The notes: a model not told the origin generated them from the letters alone. Counted from the stretch's first letter, positions 37,038 to 49,035 are shown. The stretch: DNA of 64,000 nt from Luteimonas wenzhouensis (GCF_007859305.1 NZ_VOHE01000002.1:62001-126000); one strand, 5' to 3'. Numbers and translations are program-made.

Positions 37038-38864
37038 TCAACGCCCCCTCATGAACCAACGGTCGATCTCCGCCAACGGGAAGTGGGCCCAGGTCGGGCG
37101 CCCGTGGTTGCACTGCCCCGAACGCTCGGTCTCCTCCATCTGTCGCAGCAGTGCGTTCATCTCCGGAATCGTGAGCCGGCGGTTGGCGCGCACCGCGCCG
37201 TGGCAGGCCATGGTCGAGAGCAGCGCGTCGCGCGCACCGCGCACGCGCAGGCTTTCGCCGTGTTCGCGCAGGTCGGCGAGCACGTCGCGCAACAGCGCTT
37301 CGGTATCGCCATGAGCGAGCAGCGCCGGCACGCTGCGCAGCAGCAGCGATCCCGGACCGCTGCGGTCGACCTCGAAGCCCAGCTCGGCCAGGGTCGCGGC
37401 CTCCTGCTCGGCCACGTCGGCCTCGCGCTCGGACACCGCCACCGTCTGCGGCACCAGCAGCGGCTGCGCGCGCAGCCCCTCGCTGTCATGCGCGGCCTTG
37501 AGCCGCTCGTAGCCGATGCGCTCGTGCGCGGCGTGCATGTCGACCACGACCAGGCCATCGGCGGTCTCGGCCAGGATGTAGATGCCGTGCAGCTGGGCGA
37601 TGGCATAGCCCAGCGGCGGCACGCCGGCGGCCGCGTCGGCGGGCGGCAGCGGCACCGGCCCGGGGCGCGGCGGCGGCGGCGAGACGCCGCCGTACAGCCC
37701 GGCATAGGCCGCGCGCGCCTCGTCGACCTGCAGCGGCATGCTCGCCTGCGGCGCCATCGCGTTCCAGGCCGCCGTCGCCCCGGCCGACGGCGCGGGCCTC
37801 GCATGGGCGGGCGCGGCGGTGGCCTGCGCGGTCGCCGCCGCAGGCTCGGCCGAGCCCGCGCGGGTATGCGCGAGCGCGTCGTTGACGGTGCGGTAGACGA
37901 AGTCGTGCACCAGGCGCTGGTCGCGGAAGCGGACCTCGTGCTTGGCCGGATGCACGTTGACGTCGACCCGGGTCGGGTCGAGTTCCAGGAACAGCACCCA
38001 CGCCGGCTGGCGCCCGTGGTAGAGGACGTCGGAATAGGCCTGCTTCATCGCGTGGGCCACGCTGCGGTCGCGCACGCAACGGCCATTGACGAACAGGTAC
38101 TGCTGGTCGGCGCTGGCGCGCGAATACGCCGGCTGCGCGATCCAGCCGTGCAGCCGGAGGCCGGCGGCGGCATGTTCCACGCGCAGCGCGTGGCGGGCGA
38201 ACTCCTCGCCCAGGGTCACGGCCAGGCGCTCGTCGGCGAACAGGCCCTCGCCGGCGCCGGCCAGCGCGCGATAGCGCCGCGACGGCTTGCCGTTGTGGGA
38301 CACCCGCAGCTCCACGTCGGGCCGAGCCAGCGCCAGCGATCGCAGCCACTCCTCGACATGGCCGAGTTCGGTGCGCTCGGCGCGCAGGAACTTGCGCCGC
38401 GCCGGCACGTTGTAGAACAGGTCGCGCACCTCGACCACGGTGCCCAACGGCAGCTGCTTCGGCACCACCTGGCCGACCCGGCCGCCGTCGACCTCGAGCG
38501 CGACGCCGTGCGCATCCCCGGCGCGCCGGGTGCCGATCAGGAAGCGGCTGACCGAGGCGATCGAAGGCAACGCTTCGCCGCGGAAGCCGAGGGTGGAGAC
38601 CGCCTCGAGGTCGTTGAGGCTGGCGATCTTGCTGGTGGCGTGGCGCGAGACCGCGAGCGGCAGGTCGTCCGCGGCCATGCCGCCGCCGTCGTCGCGCACC
38701 CGGACCAGCCGCACCCCGCCTTCCTCCAGGTCGATCTCGATCCTCCGCGCGCCCGCGTCCAGCGCATTTTCCACCAGCTCCTTGACCACCGAGGCGGGAC
38801 GTTCCACCACCTCGCCGGCGGCGATCTGGTTGACGAGGGTGTCGGGCAACTGCTGGATCGGCAT
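37038..38864 (-). CDS. mutL: DNA mismatch repair protein MutL
   Basis: MutL couples MutS mismatch recognition to strand incision. The 608-residue protein starts at ATG 38864 ([39 protein letters not shown]). The GHKL ATPase motifs are [14 protein letters not shown] and [14 protein letters not shown] in the N-terminal third; an Ala/Pro linker precedes the C-terminal dimerisation domain. The endonuclease motif DQHAXXE of MutL from non-E. coli lineages reads [14 protein letters not shown] here, with Met in place of Gln. A -10-like TATCAT sits only 6 nt before the ATG, so the local transcript may be leaderless. Confidence 0.97.
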   Translation of the reverse strand: MPIQQLPDTLVNQIAAGEVVERPASVVKELVENALDAGARRIEIDLEEGGVRLVRVRDDGGGMAADDLPLAVSRHATSKIASLNDLEAVSTLGFRGEALPSIASVSRFLIGTRRAGDAHGVALEVDGGRVGQVVPKQLPLGTVVEVRDLFYNVPARRKFLRAERTELGHVEEWLRSLALARPDVELRVSHNGKPSRRYRALAGAGEGLFADERLAVTLGEEFARHALRVEHAAAGLRLHGWIAQPAYSRASADQQYLFVNGRCVRDRSVAHAMKQAYSDVLYHGRQPAWVLFLELDPTRVDVNVHPAKHEVRFRDQRLVHDFVYRTVNDALAHTRAGSAEPAAATAQATAAPAHARPAPSAGATAAWNAMAPQASMPLQVDEARAAYAGLYGGVSPPPPRPGPVPLPPADAAAGVPPLGYAIAQLHGIYILAETADGLVVVDMHAAHERIGYERLKAAHDSEGLRAQPLLVPQTVAVSEREADVAEQEAATLAELGFEVDRSGPGSLLLRSVPALLAHGDTEALLRDVLADLREHGESLRVRGARDALLSTMACHGAVRANRRLTIPEMNALLRQMEETERSGQCNHGRPTWAHFPLAEIDRWFMRGR

Positions 38865-39111
38865 GCCTGCATGATACCGGGCAGGCGGCGCCGGACCCGG
38901 ACTCCGTGGACGCCGGTCGGCCAGGCCGCGGTGTCCGGCGTGAACGCCACGGACGCTCCTGCGAACGCGGCCGGCGCGGGCATCCTGGCCCACCTGGAAC
39001 CCGGGCGGCGCGCGGTCGAACGCAAACGCTGGCACGACGGGCCGATGCCGCCGCCAGGAGCCGGTCGCGACGGACGCCGCGCCCGGTCCCGGGAACGTCG
39101 GGACGTTGGAC
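38865..39111. other. Non-coding gap between mutL and amiC
   Basis: A gap of 247 bp. Apart from the candidate mutL -10 box TATCAT on the minus strand (38876 to 38871), I see no gene, terminator or repeat here. The frames that stay open have no recognisable protein features. Confidence 0.4.
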
Positions 39112-40677
39112 TCAGGGACTGCCGCCGGCCGTGGCCACGCGGTTGGCGGCGGCGCGGGCGGCATACAGCGTGCCGGGCGGCGGCTGGCTGGAGAAGTAGG
39201 TATCGACCCCGTCCAGGATCGCGCGCGCCACGGTGCGCTGGAACGCCGGGTCGACCAGGCGCTTCTCCTCTTCCGGATTGGACAGGAACGCGGTCTCCAC
39301 CAGCATCGCCGGCATGTCGGACGTGCGCAGCACCGCGAAGTTGGCGCGCTCGATGTGGGGCTTGTGGTTGTTGCCGATGCGCTTGAGGCCCGCGAGCACG
39401 TGGTTGCCCGCGTCCTCGGAGGCCTTCATCTGCCCGCTCTGGGTCAGGTCGAGCAGCACGCTGGTGAGCACGCTGTCGTTGGACGGCGCGCGCACCCCGC
39501 CGATCAGGTCGGCCGCGTTCTCCTTCTCGGCCAGCCAGCGGGCGCGCTGCGAGGATGCGCCACGCAGCGAGAGCACGTACACCGACGAGCCCTTGGCGTT
39601 GCGGTTTTCGGCCGCGTCGGCGTGGATCGAGATGAACATGTCCGCGCCCGCCTGGCGCGCGATGCGGGCGCGGTTGTTGAGCGGGATGAACACGTCGCGG
39701 TCGCGCACCAGGTGCGCGCGCAGGCCGGGCGTGGCGTTGACCTGGCGGGCGAGTTCGCGCGCGATCGCCAGGGTGACGTCCTTCTCGCGAATGCCGGTGG
39801 GGCCGATCGCGCCCGGGTCCTGGCCACCGTGGCCGGCGTCGATCGCGATCACCAGCGGCCTGCCACCGCTGACGGCACGCGGCGCCTGCGCAGGCGGCGG
39901 CGCCTCGGCGCTGGCGGTCGCGGCCGGCCGGGCGGACTCGGGCGCCGGCGCGGCGGGGGTTGCCACCGCCTCCCCTTCCGGCCGCTGCATGGCCGCACCA
40001 CCGGGCGCGGACTGTGCAGCCGCTGCCGCGGCCCGGAGCTGGCCGGACTCGCGAAGCTCCGCCAGCAGACGGGCGGTGGCGGCGGCCGAAGCCTCGGCCT
40101 GGTCGACGCCTGTCCCGGCGGTGGCGCTGGCGCCCCGGGCCTCGGCGGAGGCGGAGGCCGGGGCGGCCGGCGTGGGCGCGGCGGCCGATGCGGTCGCGGA
40201 CTGCGCACCCGCCCCGGCGGTCGCCGGCGATGGCGAGCTACTGGCCGCGAGCTGGGCGATCGGATCCGGATGGCCGTCGCCCGGCCATTCGATCACCAGG
40301 CGCAGGCCGCCGGGACCGGTCTCGAAGCGGGGCTTGAGGGCCCGTACCGGGGCGGCCAGGTCGAACACGATGCGGGTGGTGCCCGCCACCGGCTGGCCGG
40401 TGCGGACCCCCTTCACCACGCCCACCGCCGGCGGCAGCGCGAGCGCGGCCGCGGTACGGCTCCCCGGCAGATCGACAACCAGGCGGGCAGGGTCCTGCAG
40501 GTGGATCAGGCGGTACTCGGCTTCGCCGTCCACCTGGACCTCGGCGCGGGTCCCGGTCGGACCGCTGCCGAGCTGGACGGCGAGGATTTCGGCGCCATGC
40601 GCGAGGTTCCAGGCCAGGGCCGCCAGCAGGGCCAGGCCGAGCAACAGCTGTTGAAGGTGGGCTCCCCGCGCGCGCAT
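39112..40677 (-). CDS. amiC: N-acetylmuramoyl-L-alanine amidase (AmiC/AmiB type)
   Basis: This periplasmic zinc amidase cuts the stem peptide from MurNAc and separates daughter cells. The 521-residue protein has a signal peptide ([18 protein letters not shown]) and an AMIN domain (about 30-130) for septal targeting. A very long Ala/Pro/Ser linker (about 145-265) follows. The Amidase_3 domain has zinc ligands in [17 protein letters not shown] and ISIHAD, and the catalytic Glu in [13 protein letters not shown]. No C-terminal LysM is present, unlike AmiB. Position between tsaE and mutL is the conserved gammaproteobacterial order. Confidence 0.94.
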   Translation of the reverse strand: MRARGAHLQQLLLGLALLAALAWNLAHGAEILAVQLGSGPTGTRAEVQVDGEAEYRLIHLQDPARLVVDLPGSRTAAALALPPAVGVVKGVRTGQPVAGTTRIVFDLAAPVRALKPRFETGPGGLRLVIEWPGDGHPDPIAQLAASSSPSPATAGAGAQSATASAAAPTPAAPASASAEARGASATAGTGVDQAEASAAATARLLAELRESGQLRAAAAAAQSAPGGAAMQRPEGEAVATPAAPAPESARPAATASAEAPPPAQAPRAVSGGRPLVIAIDAGHGGQDPGAIGPTGIREKDVTLAIARELARQVNATPGLRAHLVRDRDVFIPLNNRARIARQAGADMFISIHADAAENRNAKGSSVYVLSLRGASSQRARWLAEKENAADLIGGVRAPSNDSVLTSVLLDLTQSGQMKASEDAGNHVLAGLKRIGNNHKPHIERANFAVLRTSDMPAMLVETAFLSNPEEEKRLVDPAFQRTVARAILDGVDTYFSSQPPPGTLYAARAAANRVATAGGSP

Positions 40678-40752
40678 GGGCCGTAGTCAATCACTGATGG
40701 ACCTCATTTGCAACGCACTTTCCCTTTCAAATCGGCAACCTGCCGACCTTTC

Positions 40753-41241
40753 CTATGGCTGCGGTTCAGCTGTCGGCCGCAAGTCGGGTCCATCTCCCAG
40801 CCGGTCCAGCCACCGGGCGCCATCTCCGGTGCCCGGCGCCAGCCTGGCGCGCCGGCCGGCCCCGTCCAGTTCGAGGTGCACGTGCAGGTCCGCGGCGGGA
40901 AGCGCGTCGCCCCCGCGTTCGGGCCATTCCACCAGCCACAGCGCGGCCCCGGACTCGTCCAGGCCGAGGTACTCCAGTTCCCCGGGGGCGCCGATGCGGT
41001 ACAGGTCCAGGTGCAGCGCCTCGGCATCCTGTCCCAGCGGGTAGCGCTCCACCAGGGTGTAGGTCGGACTGCGGATCGTGCCGTCCACTCCGAGCGCGCG
41101 CAGCCAGGCACGGGCCAGGGTGGACTTCCCGGCCCCCAGTTCGCCATGCAGGTAGACCACCGCCCCGTGCGGCGCGGTCCGCGCCAGCCGCTGCCCGAGG
41201 GCGGCGGTTGCCGCCTCGTCCGCCAGCGCCAGCACGCTCAT
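40753..41241 (-). CDS. tsaE: tRNA threonylcarbamoyladenosine biosynthesis ATPase TsaE
   Basis: TsaE works with TsaB and TsaD to make t6A37 in ANN-decoding tRNAs. The 162-residue protein starts at ATG 41241, overlapping the nnrD stop as ATGA. LHGELGAGKSTLARAWLRALG is the P-loop (residues 33-41), followed by SPTYTLVERY and HLDLYRIGAPGELEYLGLDE. The C-terminus is about 10-15 residues longer than in E. coli and rich in Arg/Gly. A 75-bp AT-richer gap separates it from amiC. Confidence 0.95.
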   Translation of the reverse strand: MSVLALADEAATAALGQRLARTAPHGAVVYLHGELGAGKSTLARAWLRALGVDGTIRSPTYTLVERYPLGQDAEALHLDLYRIGAPGELEYLGLDESGAALWLVEWPERGGDALPAADLHVHLELDGAGRRARLAPGTGDGARWLDRLGDGPDLRPTAEPQP

Positions 41242-42734
41242 GCGCGCGGCCCGTCGTTCGCCAGCGTGCGCAGCCAGGGCAGCAGGTCGGTGGGCAACAG
41301 CCCGGCCTCGCCGTCGCGCGCGGCGTGGTCGCCGGCCACCGCGTGCAGCAGCGCCCCGAGGCAGGCGGATTCGAACGCCGGCATGCCGCGGGCGCGCAAT
41401 GCGGCGATGCAGCCGGTCAGCAGGTCGCCCATCCCGCCCACGGCCATGCCCGGGTTGCCCGCGGCGACCACCCGCGGCGCCTGGCCCGGCGCCGCCACCA
41501 CGGTGCCTGCGCCCTTGAGCACCACCACGCAGCCGAACCGTTCCACCAGCCGGGCCGCGGCGGCGTAGCGGTCGCCCTGGACCTGCGCCGTGTCCACCGC
41601 GAGCAGGCGCGCGGCTTCCCCCGGATGCGGGGTGAGGATGGCGTCGGCGGGCAGTTCGCGCGGATCGCCGGCGAGCAGGTTCAGGGCATCGGCATCGAGG
41701 ACCAGCGGCCGCTCCGAGGCCAGCGCCTGGGCATACAGCGCGCGGCCCCAGGGCCCCTGGCCCAGCCCGGGTCCGACCGCAACCACGTCCGCCCGCGCCA
41801 GCAGCGGCGCCAGCGCCGCTGCGCCGTCGACGCCCCGGGTCATCGCTTCGGGCCGGCGCGCGAGCAGCGCCGGGACATGGGTCGAACGGGTCGCTACGCT
41901 GACCAGGCCGGCCCCGCAACGCAACGCCGCCTCGGCGGCCAGCAGCACCGCTCCACCCTGCCCCAGGTCGCCCCCCACGCACAGCACGTGGCCGCTGTCG
42001 CCCTTGTGCGCGATGCGGGAGCGGCGCGGGATCCAGCCGCGCAGGTCGCCGGCGGCCAGGCGCCAGGCCGCCACCGGCACCTGCGCCAGCGCGGCATCGG
42101 CGCCGAGCGTGGCGAGCGCCAGGGTTCCCGTGCACGCCAGTGCCTGCCCGGTATGGAGGCCAGGATGTGGACCGAGCAGCTGCAGGGTATGGCTGGCGCG
42201 CACCACCGCGCCCGGTGCGCTGCCGCGGTCGGCATCGAGCCCGCTGGGCACGTCGAGCGAGAACACCGGCAGGCCCGAAGCGTTGATCGCCTCGATCACC
42301 GCCGCCGACGCTTCGTCCGGCGCGCGCGACAGGCCGATGCCGAACAGCGCATCGACCACCACCTGCGCGCCGCCGAAGCCTCTGGCCAGGCCTGCGACCC
42401 GCCCCCCGGCCTCGCGGTACGCCTCGAAGGCCCGCCGGGCGAGTTCGCTGCGCGGGGCATGCGCATCGATCCGCAGCACGCGGGCGTCGCGCCCCGACTC
42501 ATGCGCGTGCCGGCACAGCTCGTAGCCATCGCCGCCGTTGTTGCCGGGGCCGCACACCACCACGATGCGCTGCACGCCCTGCCAGCGCGCCAGCAGTTCG
42601 CGCCAGGCGGCCTGGCCGGCCCGCGCCATCAGCTCGAAACCGTCCCCCGTGCGCCCGGCCATCCGGGCTTCCAGCGCGCGCAGCGCTGCCACGTCGTACA
42701 GCGGCGTCCCGCGTTGGCCGGAAGGGGTGTCCAT
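41238..42734 (-). CDS. nnr: Bifunctional NAD(P)H-hydrate epimerase / ADP-dependent dehydratase
   Basis: This enzyme repairs hydrated NADH and NADPH. The N-terminal epimerase half (about 1-220) shows VVVCGPGNNGGDGYELCRH and VVDALFGIGLSR. The C-terminal ribokinase-like dehydratase half has KGDSGHVLCVGGDLGQGGA, GPGLGQG, LTPHPGEAARLL, VVLKGAGTVVA and GNPGMAVGGMGDLLTGCIAAL. The ATG at 42734 gives 498 residues, the normal fused length. It heads the nnr-tsaE-amiC-mutL order and is divergent from queG across only 24 bp, as in E. coli. Confidence 0.96.
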   Translation of the reverse strand: MDTPSGQRGTPLYDVAALRALEARMAGRTGDGFELMARAGQAAWRELLARWQGVQRIVVVCGPGNNGGDGYELCRHAHESGRDARVLRIDAHAPRSELARRAFEAYREAGGRVAGLARGFGGAQVVVDALFGIGLSRAPDEASAAVIEAINASGLPVFSLDVPSGLDADRGSAPGAVVRASHTLQLLGPHPGLHTGQALACTGTLALATLGADAALAQVPVAAWRLAAGDLRGWIPRRSRIAHKGDSGHVLCVGGDLGQGGAVLLAAEAALRCGAGLVSVATRSTHVPALLARRPEAMTRGVDGAAALAPLLARADVVAVGPGLGQGPWGRALYAQALASERPLVLDADALNLLAGDPRELPADAILTPHPGEAARLLAVDTAQVQGDRYAAAARLVERFGCVVVLKGAGTVVAAPGQAPRVVAAGNPGMAVGGMGDLLTGCIAALRARGMPAFESACLGALLHAVAGDHAARDGEAGLLPTDLLPWLRTLANDGPRA

Positions 42735-42742
42735 TGCGCTGG

Positions 42743-42752
42743 ATTCTATACT
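42743..42752. promoter_or_regulatory. Overlapping opposed -10 boxes between nnr and queG
   Basis: Minus-strand TAGAAT (42748 to 42743) lies 8 nt before the nnr ATG. Plus-strand TATACT (42747-42752) lies 6 nt before the queG GTG. They share two base pairs. Both predicted transcripts start at or within about 2 nt of the start codon. The whole intergenic region is 24 bp. No -35 is recognisable; any would lie inside the opposite gene. Confidence 0.5.
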
Positions 42753-42758
42753 TCGCGC

Positions 42759-43868
<1,110 letters not shown>

Positions 43869-43892
43869 GCCGCCGGGCCAGGCACGGAGGCG

Positions 43893-45395
43893 TCAGCCGC
43901 GCGCGCGGATTTCATCCAGCAGCGCGCGGGTGACCGGGTCCTGCGCGCCCTCGCCGCCTTCGAGCGCGGGCAGCAGGCGGTTGGCGACCTGCTTGCCGAG
44001 CTCCACGCCGAACTGGTCGAAGGCGTTGATGCCCCAGGCCACCGACTGCAGGTACACGCTGTGCTCGTACAGCGCGATCAGCATGCCCAGCGAATGCGGG
44101 GTGAGCGCGTCGAGCAGCAGCAGCGTGCTCGGACGGTTGCCGGGGTAGGCGCGGTGCGGATCGTCGCTGGCCTGTCCGTTGGCCAGCGCTTCGGTCTGCG
44201 CCAGCAGGTTGGCCAGCAGCGCGCGGTGGTTGTCGTCGTAGCCGTCCTCGCTGCGCACCACGCCGATGAAGTCGGCCGGCACCACCTGCGTGCCCTGGTG
44301 CAGCGCCTGGAAGAAACTGTGCTGGGTGTCGGTGCCCGGACCGCCCCACCACACCGGCACCGTCTCCTCGCCTACCGGCGCGCCGTCCAGCCGCACCGAC
44401 TTGCCGAGGCTCTCCATCACCAGCTGCTGCAGGTAGTTGGGCAGCAGCTTCAGCCGCTCGTCGTAGGGCAGCACCGCCTGGGTGGCCAGGCCGAGTGCGT
44501 TGCGGTTCCACAGCGCGGTGAGCGCGTGCATGACCGCGAGGTTCTCCCGCGGCGCGGCGCTGCCGGCATGCGCGTCGAGTTCGGCGGCGCCGGCCAGCAG
44601 CTCGCCAAAGCGCTCCATGCCGATCGCCAGCGCGATCGGGAAGCCCACCGCCGACCACAGCGAATAACGCCCGCCGACCCAGTCCCACATCGGCAGGATC
44701 CGCTCCGGCGCGATGCCGAACGCGGCCGCGCGCTCGACGTTGGCGCTCACGCCGTACACCCGGCCGTCGTCGCCCAGCCACTCGCGCACGATGCGGCCGT
44801 TGAGCAGGGTCTCCTGGGTGCCGAAGGTCTTGGAGATGAGGATCGCCGCGGTCTTCGCCGGATCCAGCCCGGCCAGCACGCGGCGCGCGGCGTTGCCGTC
44901 GACGTTGGACAGGAAATGCACCCGCGGCGTCGCGCCCGGTTCGGCCAGCGCATCGACCACCAGGCGCGGGCCGAGGTCGGAACCGCCGATGCCGACGCTG
45001 ACCACATCGGTCACGCCGCTGTCGACGACCTGCCGCACCAGCTCGCCCATCCGCTCGCGCGCCTGGCGCGCCTGGGCGCTGCACTCGCGCGCATACGGCG
45101 CCTGCGAACCGTCGCCGCGCAACGCGCTGTGCAGCGCCGCGCGCCCTTCGGTGGGGTTGACCTGCTCGCCGTCGAGCAGGCGGCGCATGGCGCCCGCGAA
45201 ATCACGCGCCTGGGCCAGCGCATGCAGCGCGTCGAGCGCGGGCGCGTCGTAGCGCTGGCGGGCGAAGCTGGCGTACAGCGGACCCACCCGCAGCGCCAGC
45301 AATCGCGCACGATCCGGATCCTCCTCCAGCAGGCGCGCGATCGGGGTGGATTCGAGTCGCCGGGCGTGGGAACGGAGGGTCGCGAAGTCCGACAT
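43893..45395 (-). CDS. pgi: Glucose-6-phosphate isomerase
   Basis: Pgi interconverts glucose 6-phosphate and fructose 6-phosphate. The start chosen is ATG 45395 ([19 protein letters not shown]), giving 500 residues. The signatures [19 protein letters not shown] and [21 protein letters not shown], and the catalytic segment [12 protein letters not shown] are present. A minus-strand -10 box TATACT (45498 to 45493) predicts a leader of about 90 nt, so pgi probably has its own promoter in the 133-bp gap after panC. Confidence 0.97.
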   Translation of the reverse strand: MSDFATLRSHARRLESTPIARLLEEDPDRARLLALRVGPLYASFARQRYDAPALDALHALAQARDFAGAMRRLLDGEQVNPTEGRAALHSALRGDGSQAPYARECSAQARQARERMGELVRQVVDSGVTDVVSVGIGGSDLGPRLVVDALAEPGATPRVHFLSNVDGNAARRVLAGLDPAKTAAILISKTFGTQETLLNGRIVREWLGDDGRVYGVSANVERAAAFGIAPERILPMWDWVGGRYSLWSAVGFPIALAIGMERFGELLAGAAELDAHAGSAAPRENLAVMHALTALWNRNALGLATQAVLPYDERLKLLPNYLQQLVMESLGKSVRLDGAPVGEETVPVWWGGPGTDTQHSFFQALHQGTQVVPADFIGVVRSEDGYDDNHRALLANLLAQTEALANGQASDDPHRAYPGNRPSTLLLLDALTPHSLGMLIALYEHSVYLQSVAWGINAFDQFGVELGKQVANRLLPALEGGEGAQDPVTRALLDEIRARG

Positions 45396-45528
45396 GGTCG
45401 TGTGCCTGCAGTCTGGGTGGGGGAAGTCGCGGCACGGCGAAACCGTTGCCGCCGAAACGGGCGCCAACGACCGCGCCCGCGAACAGCGGGCAAGTATAGG
45501 AGCGAACGCGGCCGCCCGCAGCGGCCGC

Positions 45529-46383
45529 TCAGCCCAGCTCGAACTCGAGGTTGTCGATCAGCCGCGTCCGGCCCAGCCGCGCCGCGACCAGGGCCACGTA
45601 GGTGCCGGGTCCGACCGTGGCGCCGACCTCGGTGAGGTCGGGCCGGCGCACCACCGCGTAGTCGACGTCGAATCCATCCTCGCCCAACGCGGCCCGCGCC
45701 CGCGCTTCGACGTCGGCCGGCGCCGTGCCCGCGCGCATCGCCTCGCGCATCGACTTCAGGACCTGGTGCAGGCGTGGCGCAAGCGCGCGTTCGCCTTCGT
45801 CGAGGTACTGGTTGCGCGAGCTCATCGCCAGGCCGTCGGCCTCGCGCACCGTCTCGCCCGCCAGCAGTTCGACCGGGAACGCGAGGTCGCGCACCAGGTA
45901 GCGGATCACCGCCAGCTGCTGGTAGTCCTTGCGCCCGAACGCGGCCACGTCCGGCTGCACCTGGTTGAACAGGCGTGCGACCACGGTGGCGACGCCGTCG
46001 AAGTGCCCCGGGCGGTGCGCGCCTTCGAGCACGTCGGTGACGCCGGGCACCCGGATGCGCACTTCCTGGCCGGCGCCATAGGGGTACATGGTCTCGACCG
46101 ACGGCATCCACAGCAGGTCGCATCCGGCGGCATCGAGCCCTTCGGCATCGCGCTCCGGGGTGCGCGGATAGCGCTCGAGGTCTTCGTTCGGGCCGAACTG
46201 GGTCGGGTTGACGAACACGCTGGCGACGACGCGGTCGGCATGCGCGCGCGCCAGCCGGACCAGAGAGAAATGCCCCGCGTGCAGGTTGCCCATGGTGGGC
46301 ACGAAGCCCACGCGCAGCCCCTCGCGCTTCCATTCCCGGACGCGCGCGCGCAGGCGGTCGATCTCGCCGGTGGTTTCGATCAT
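45529..46383 (-). CDS. panC: Pantothenate synthetase
   Basis: PanC joins pantoate and beta-alanine with ATP to make pantothenate. The 284-residue protein has the nucleotidyl-transferase motif [17 protein letters not shown] (residues 30-46), then [37 protein letters not shown] and the KMSKS-equivalent [16 protein letters not shown]. It starts 12 bp after the panB stop. In many xanthomonads panD (aspartate decarboxylase) follows; here the next gene is pgi. Confidence 0.97.
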   Translation of the reverse strand: MIETTGEIDRLRARVREWKREGLRVGFVPTMGNLHAGHFSLVRLARAHADRVVASVFVNPTQFGPNEDLERYPRTPERDAEGLDAAGCDLLWMPSVETMYPYGAGQEVRIRVPGVTDVLEGAHRPGHFDGVATVVARLFNQVQPDVAAFGRKDYQQLAVIRYLVRDLAFPVELLAGETVREADGLAMSSRNQYLDEGERALAPRLHQVLKSMREAMRAGTAPADVEARARAALGEDGFDVDYAVVRRPDLTEVGATVGPGTYVALVAARLGRTRLIDNLEFELG

Positions 46384-46395
46384 GCGAAGGCGCCG

Positions 46396-47217
46396 TCAGT
46401 CGTAGGCGTGTTCGGGACCAGGAAAGCTGCCATCGCGCACGGCCGCCACGTAGGCGCGCGCCGCGCCCGCAACCGAGCCGCCCCCGGCGAGGAAGTCCTT
46501 CACGAACTTCGGCCGCCGGTGGCCGCTGTCGAGGCCGAGCATGTCGTGCAGCACCAGCACCTGGCCGTCGCAGTGCGGGCCGGCGCCGATGCCGATGGTC
46601 GGGATGGGCGAGGCGCGGGTGATCTCCGCGGCCAGCGCCGAGGGCACGCATTCGAGCACCAGCATCGCCGCGCCGGCCTCCGCCACCGCGAGCGCGTCGG
46701 CACGCAGCTGCTCCGCCGCCGCCGCCTCGCGCCCCTGCACCTTGTAGCCGCCGAAGCGCAGCACCGACTGCGGGGTCAGGCCCAGGTGCGCGCAGACCGG
46801 GATCTCGCGCGCGCACAGGAACCGGATCGCGGCCAGCTTGTGCGCACCGGCGCCTTCGAGCTTGACCATGCCCGCGCCGGCCTGCAGCAGGCGCGTGGAC
46901 GCGTCCAGCGCGCGCTCCGGGGTCGCATCGGCCTGGAACGGCAGGTCGGCCAGCAGCAGCGCGCGGCGCAGGCCCCGCGACACCGCGGCGACGTGGTAGG
47001 CCATGTCGTCCACGCTCACCGGCAGGGTCGAGTCGTGGCCCTGCACCACCATGCCCAGCGAATCGCCCACCAGCACGATGTCGACGCCGGCGGCGTCGAA
47101 CACGCGCGCGAAGCCGGCGTCATACGCGGTCAGCATCGCCAGCTTGCGGCCGGCCTCCTTGGCCTCGGCCAGTTGCGGGACGGTGACGGGCTTCTCTGGG
47201 GGGGCGGGCTGTGTCAT
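46396..47217 (-). CDS. panB: 3-methyl-2-oxobutanoate hydroxymethyltransferase
   Basis: PanB makes ketopantoate from 2-oxoisovalerate and methylene-tetrahydrofolate. The ATG at 47217 gives 273 residues ([23 protein letters not shown]). Conserved blocks are [78 protein letters not shown] and [23 protein letters not shown]. All metal and substrate residues of the family seem present. It lies 4 bp from folK on the same strand. Confidence 0.97.
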   Translation of the reverse strand: MTQPAPPEKPVTVPQLAEAKEAGRKLAMLTAYDAGFARVFDAAGVDIVLVGDSLGMVVQGHDSTLPVSVDDMAYHVAAVSRGLRRALLLADLPFQADATPERALDASTRLLQAGAGMVKLEGAGAHKLAAIRFLCAREIPVCAHLGLTPQSVLRFGGYKVQGREAAAAEQLRADALAVAEAGAAMLVLECVPSALAAEITRASPIPTIGIGAGPHCDGQVLVLHDMLGLDSGHRRPKFVKDFLAGGGSVAGAARAYVAAVRDGSFPGPEHAYD

Positions 47218-47221
47218 GGCG

Positions 47222-47713
47222 CTAGGGTATCGCTTCGATGCCGGTGGCATCCAACTTCGACAGGGCGGCGGCCACGGTGCCGTGGCCGGGGATGCGCGCC
47301 CCGGGCGCGACCTCCGCCAGCGGCACCAGGGCGAAGGCGCGTTCGTGCAGGTGGGGGTGCGGCACCTGCAGCCCGGGGGCGTCGATCACCGACTCCCCGT
47401 ACAGCAACAGGTCCAGGTCCAGGGTGCGCGGGCCCCAGCGCGGGCCGTCGCCGCGCGCGCGGCCGAAACGCCGCTCGATCGCAAGCAGCGCATCGAGCAG
47501 GGCGCGCGCCGGCAGCGAGGTCTCGACCACGGCCGCGGCATTGAGGAAGTCCGGCTGCGCGGCGTGGCCCCAGGCGGGCGTGCGGTACAGCCGCGAGGCG
47601 CGCAGCAGCCGGGTGTCGGCCAGCCCGTCCAGCGCCTCGAGGGCAGCGGCCAGCGTGCGCGCCACCTCGCCGAGGTTGCCGCCAAGGCCGACGCAGGCCT
47701 GCGTCCGGTTCAT
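47222..47713 (-). CDS. folK: 2-amino-4-hydroxy-6-hydroxymethyldihydropteridine pyrophosphokinase
   Basis: FolK (HPPK) transfers pyrophosphate to the pterin in folate synthesis. The 163-residue protein has the N-terminal [14 protein letters not shown] and the HPPK signature [15 protein letters not shown], followed by [21 protein letters not shown]. The start overlaps the pcnB stop (ATGA-type overlap at 47710-47713). The pcnB-folK-panB order is the common gammaproteobacterial one; folK and panB share a link through folate cofactors. Confidence 0.97.
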   Translation of the reverse strand: MNRTQACVGLGGNLGEVARTLAAALEALDGLADTRLLRASRLYRTPAWGHAAQPDFLNAAAVVETSLPARALLDALLAIERRFGRARGDGPRWGPRTLDLDLLLYGESVIDAPGLQVPHPHLHERAFALVPLAEVAPGARIPGHGTVAAALSKLDATGIEAIP

Positions 47714-49035
47714 TCCCCGGCGGCGTGGCTGCGGCGGCGGCGGCGACGGCGCTTGCGCGGCGCGCCCCCCTCCTCCACCGAACCGTCGTCCGGCCGCGTG
47801 GCGATCGCCGCGTCCGGATCGCGCTGCGCCTCCTGCCAGAACGCGATGTCCTCCTCGTGCGCGGGCGAGGCGGCCCGGCGCAGGACCAGGAAGTCGAAGG
47901 CCGCGCGGAAGCGCGGATGCGCGAGCGTGCGCAACACCCGCTTGCGCTGGCGCTGGGAGAAGCGCGCCTGCATCAGCCAGATCTCCTGCATCGGCAGCGA
48001 GAACCGCCGCGGCAGCGCCACCCGTTCAAGCTGGTGCAGGGTGACCCGGTCGGCGGCGCGGCGCTCGGCCTCGGCCGCGTGCAGGCCCTGCGCCTGCAGG
48101 GCCATCAGGGTGCGGCAATAGGCCGGCCACAGGAGCACCGCGAACAGGAACGCCGGCGACACCGGCTCCTCGCGCGCCACCCGCTGGTCGGTGCTGCGCA
48201 GGCCCTCGAGCAGCATCCGCCGCAGCGCCCCGCTGCGGTTGGCCGCCAACGCCGCGGCGGTCTCGGGGAACAGGACCGGCAGCAGGCCATGGCGGTCGAG
48301 CCCCTCGAAGCTCTGCTCCGCGTGGCCGGCGAGGAACATCTTCAGGCACTCCTCGAACAGCCGCGCCGGCGCCGCCTCGGCCAACAGCGGGGCCAGCCGC
48401 GGCAGCGGCTGCGCGGTGCCCGGGTCGATCCTGAAACCGAGCTTGGCCGACAGCCGGACCGCGCGCAGCATCCGCACCGGATCCTCGCGATAGCGCGCCT
48501 CGGGGTCGCCGATCAACCGCAGCACGCGATTGTTGACGTCTTCGAAGCCGCCGACGTAGTCGCGTACCGAGAAGTCGGCGATGTCGTAATACAGCGCGTT
48601 GGCGGTGAAGTCGCGGCGGACCGCGTCGTCCTCGATGGTGCCGTAGACGTTGTCGCGCAGCAGGCGGCCGCCGTCGACCACCTGGCGGTCGCCGCTGCCG
48701 TCGTCGACATTGGCGCGGAAGGTCGCGACCTCGATGATCTCGCGGCCGAACACCACGTGCGCCAGGCGGAAGCGGCGGCCGATCAGGCGGCAGTTGCGGA
48801 ACAGCTGCTTGACCTGCTCGGGAGTGGCGTCGGTGGCCACGTCGAAGTCCTTGGGCGACAGTCCAACCAGCAGGTCGCGCACCGCGCCGCCGACCAGGCA
48901 GGCACGATGACCCGCCTCGTGCAGCCGGTAGAGGACGCGCAGGGCGTTGGGACTGATCGCCCGGCGCGAAATCGGGTGCTGGTCGCGCGGGATGATCCGC
49001 AGCGCGCTCGTGTCGGGCGGGTTGTGGGTCGGCAT
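47710..49035 (-). CDS. pcnB: Poly(A) polymerase I
   Basis: PcnB adds 3' poly(A) tails that promote RNA decay. The ATG at 49035 gives 441 residues. The nucleotidyltransferase core has LVGGAVRDLLVGLSPKDFDVATDATP with the catalytic Asp pair, RLIGRRFRLAHVVFG, RRDFTANALYY and GDPEARYREDPVRMLRAVRLSAKLGF. The C-terminus ends in a run of Arg and Lys (KRRRRRRRSH), typical of PcnB RNA-binding tails. A minus-strand TATAGC (49090 to 49085) overlaps the plus-strand -10 box of the tRNA gene. Confidence 0.96.
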   Translation of the reverse strand: MPTHNPPDTSALRIIPRDQHPISRRAISPNALRVLYRLHEAGHRACLVGGAVRDLLVGLSPKDFDVATDATPEQVKQLFRNCRLIGRRFRLAHVVFGREIIEVATFRANVDDGSGDRQVVDGGRLLRDNVYGTIEDDAVRRDFTANALYYDIADFSVRDYVGGFEDVNNRVLRLIGDPEARYREDPVRMLRAVRLSAKLGFRIDPGTAQPLPRLAPLLAEAAPARLFEECLKMFLAGHAEQSFEGLDRHGLLPVLFPETAAALAANRSGALRRMLLEGLRSTDQRVAREEPVSPAFLFAVLLWPAYCRTLMALQAQGLHAAEAERRAADRVTLHQLERVALPRRFSLPMQEIWLMQARFSQRQRKRVLRTLAHPRFRAAFDFLVLRRAASPAHEEDIAFWQEAQRDPDAAIATRPDDGSVEEGGAPRKRRRRRRRSHAAGE

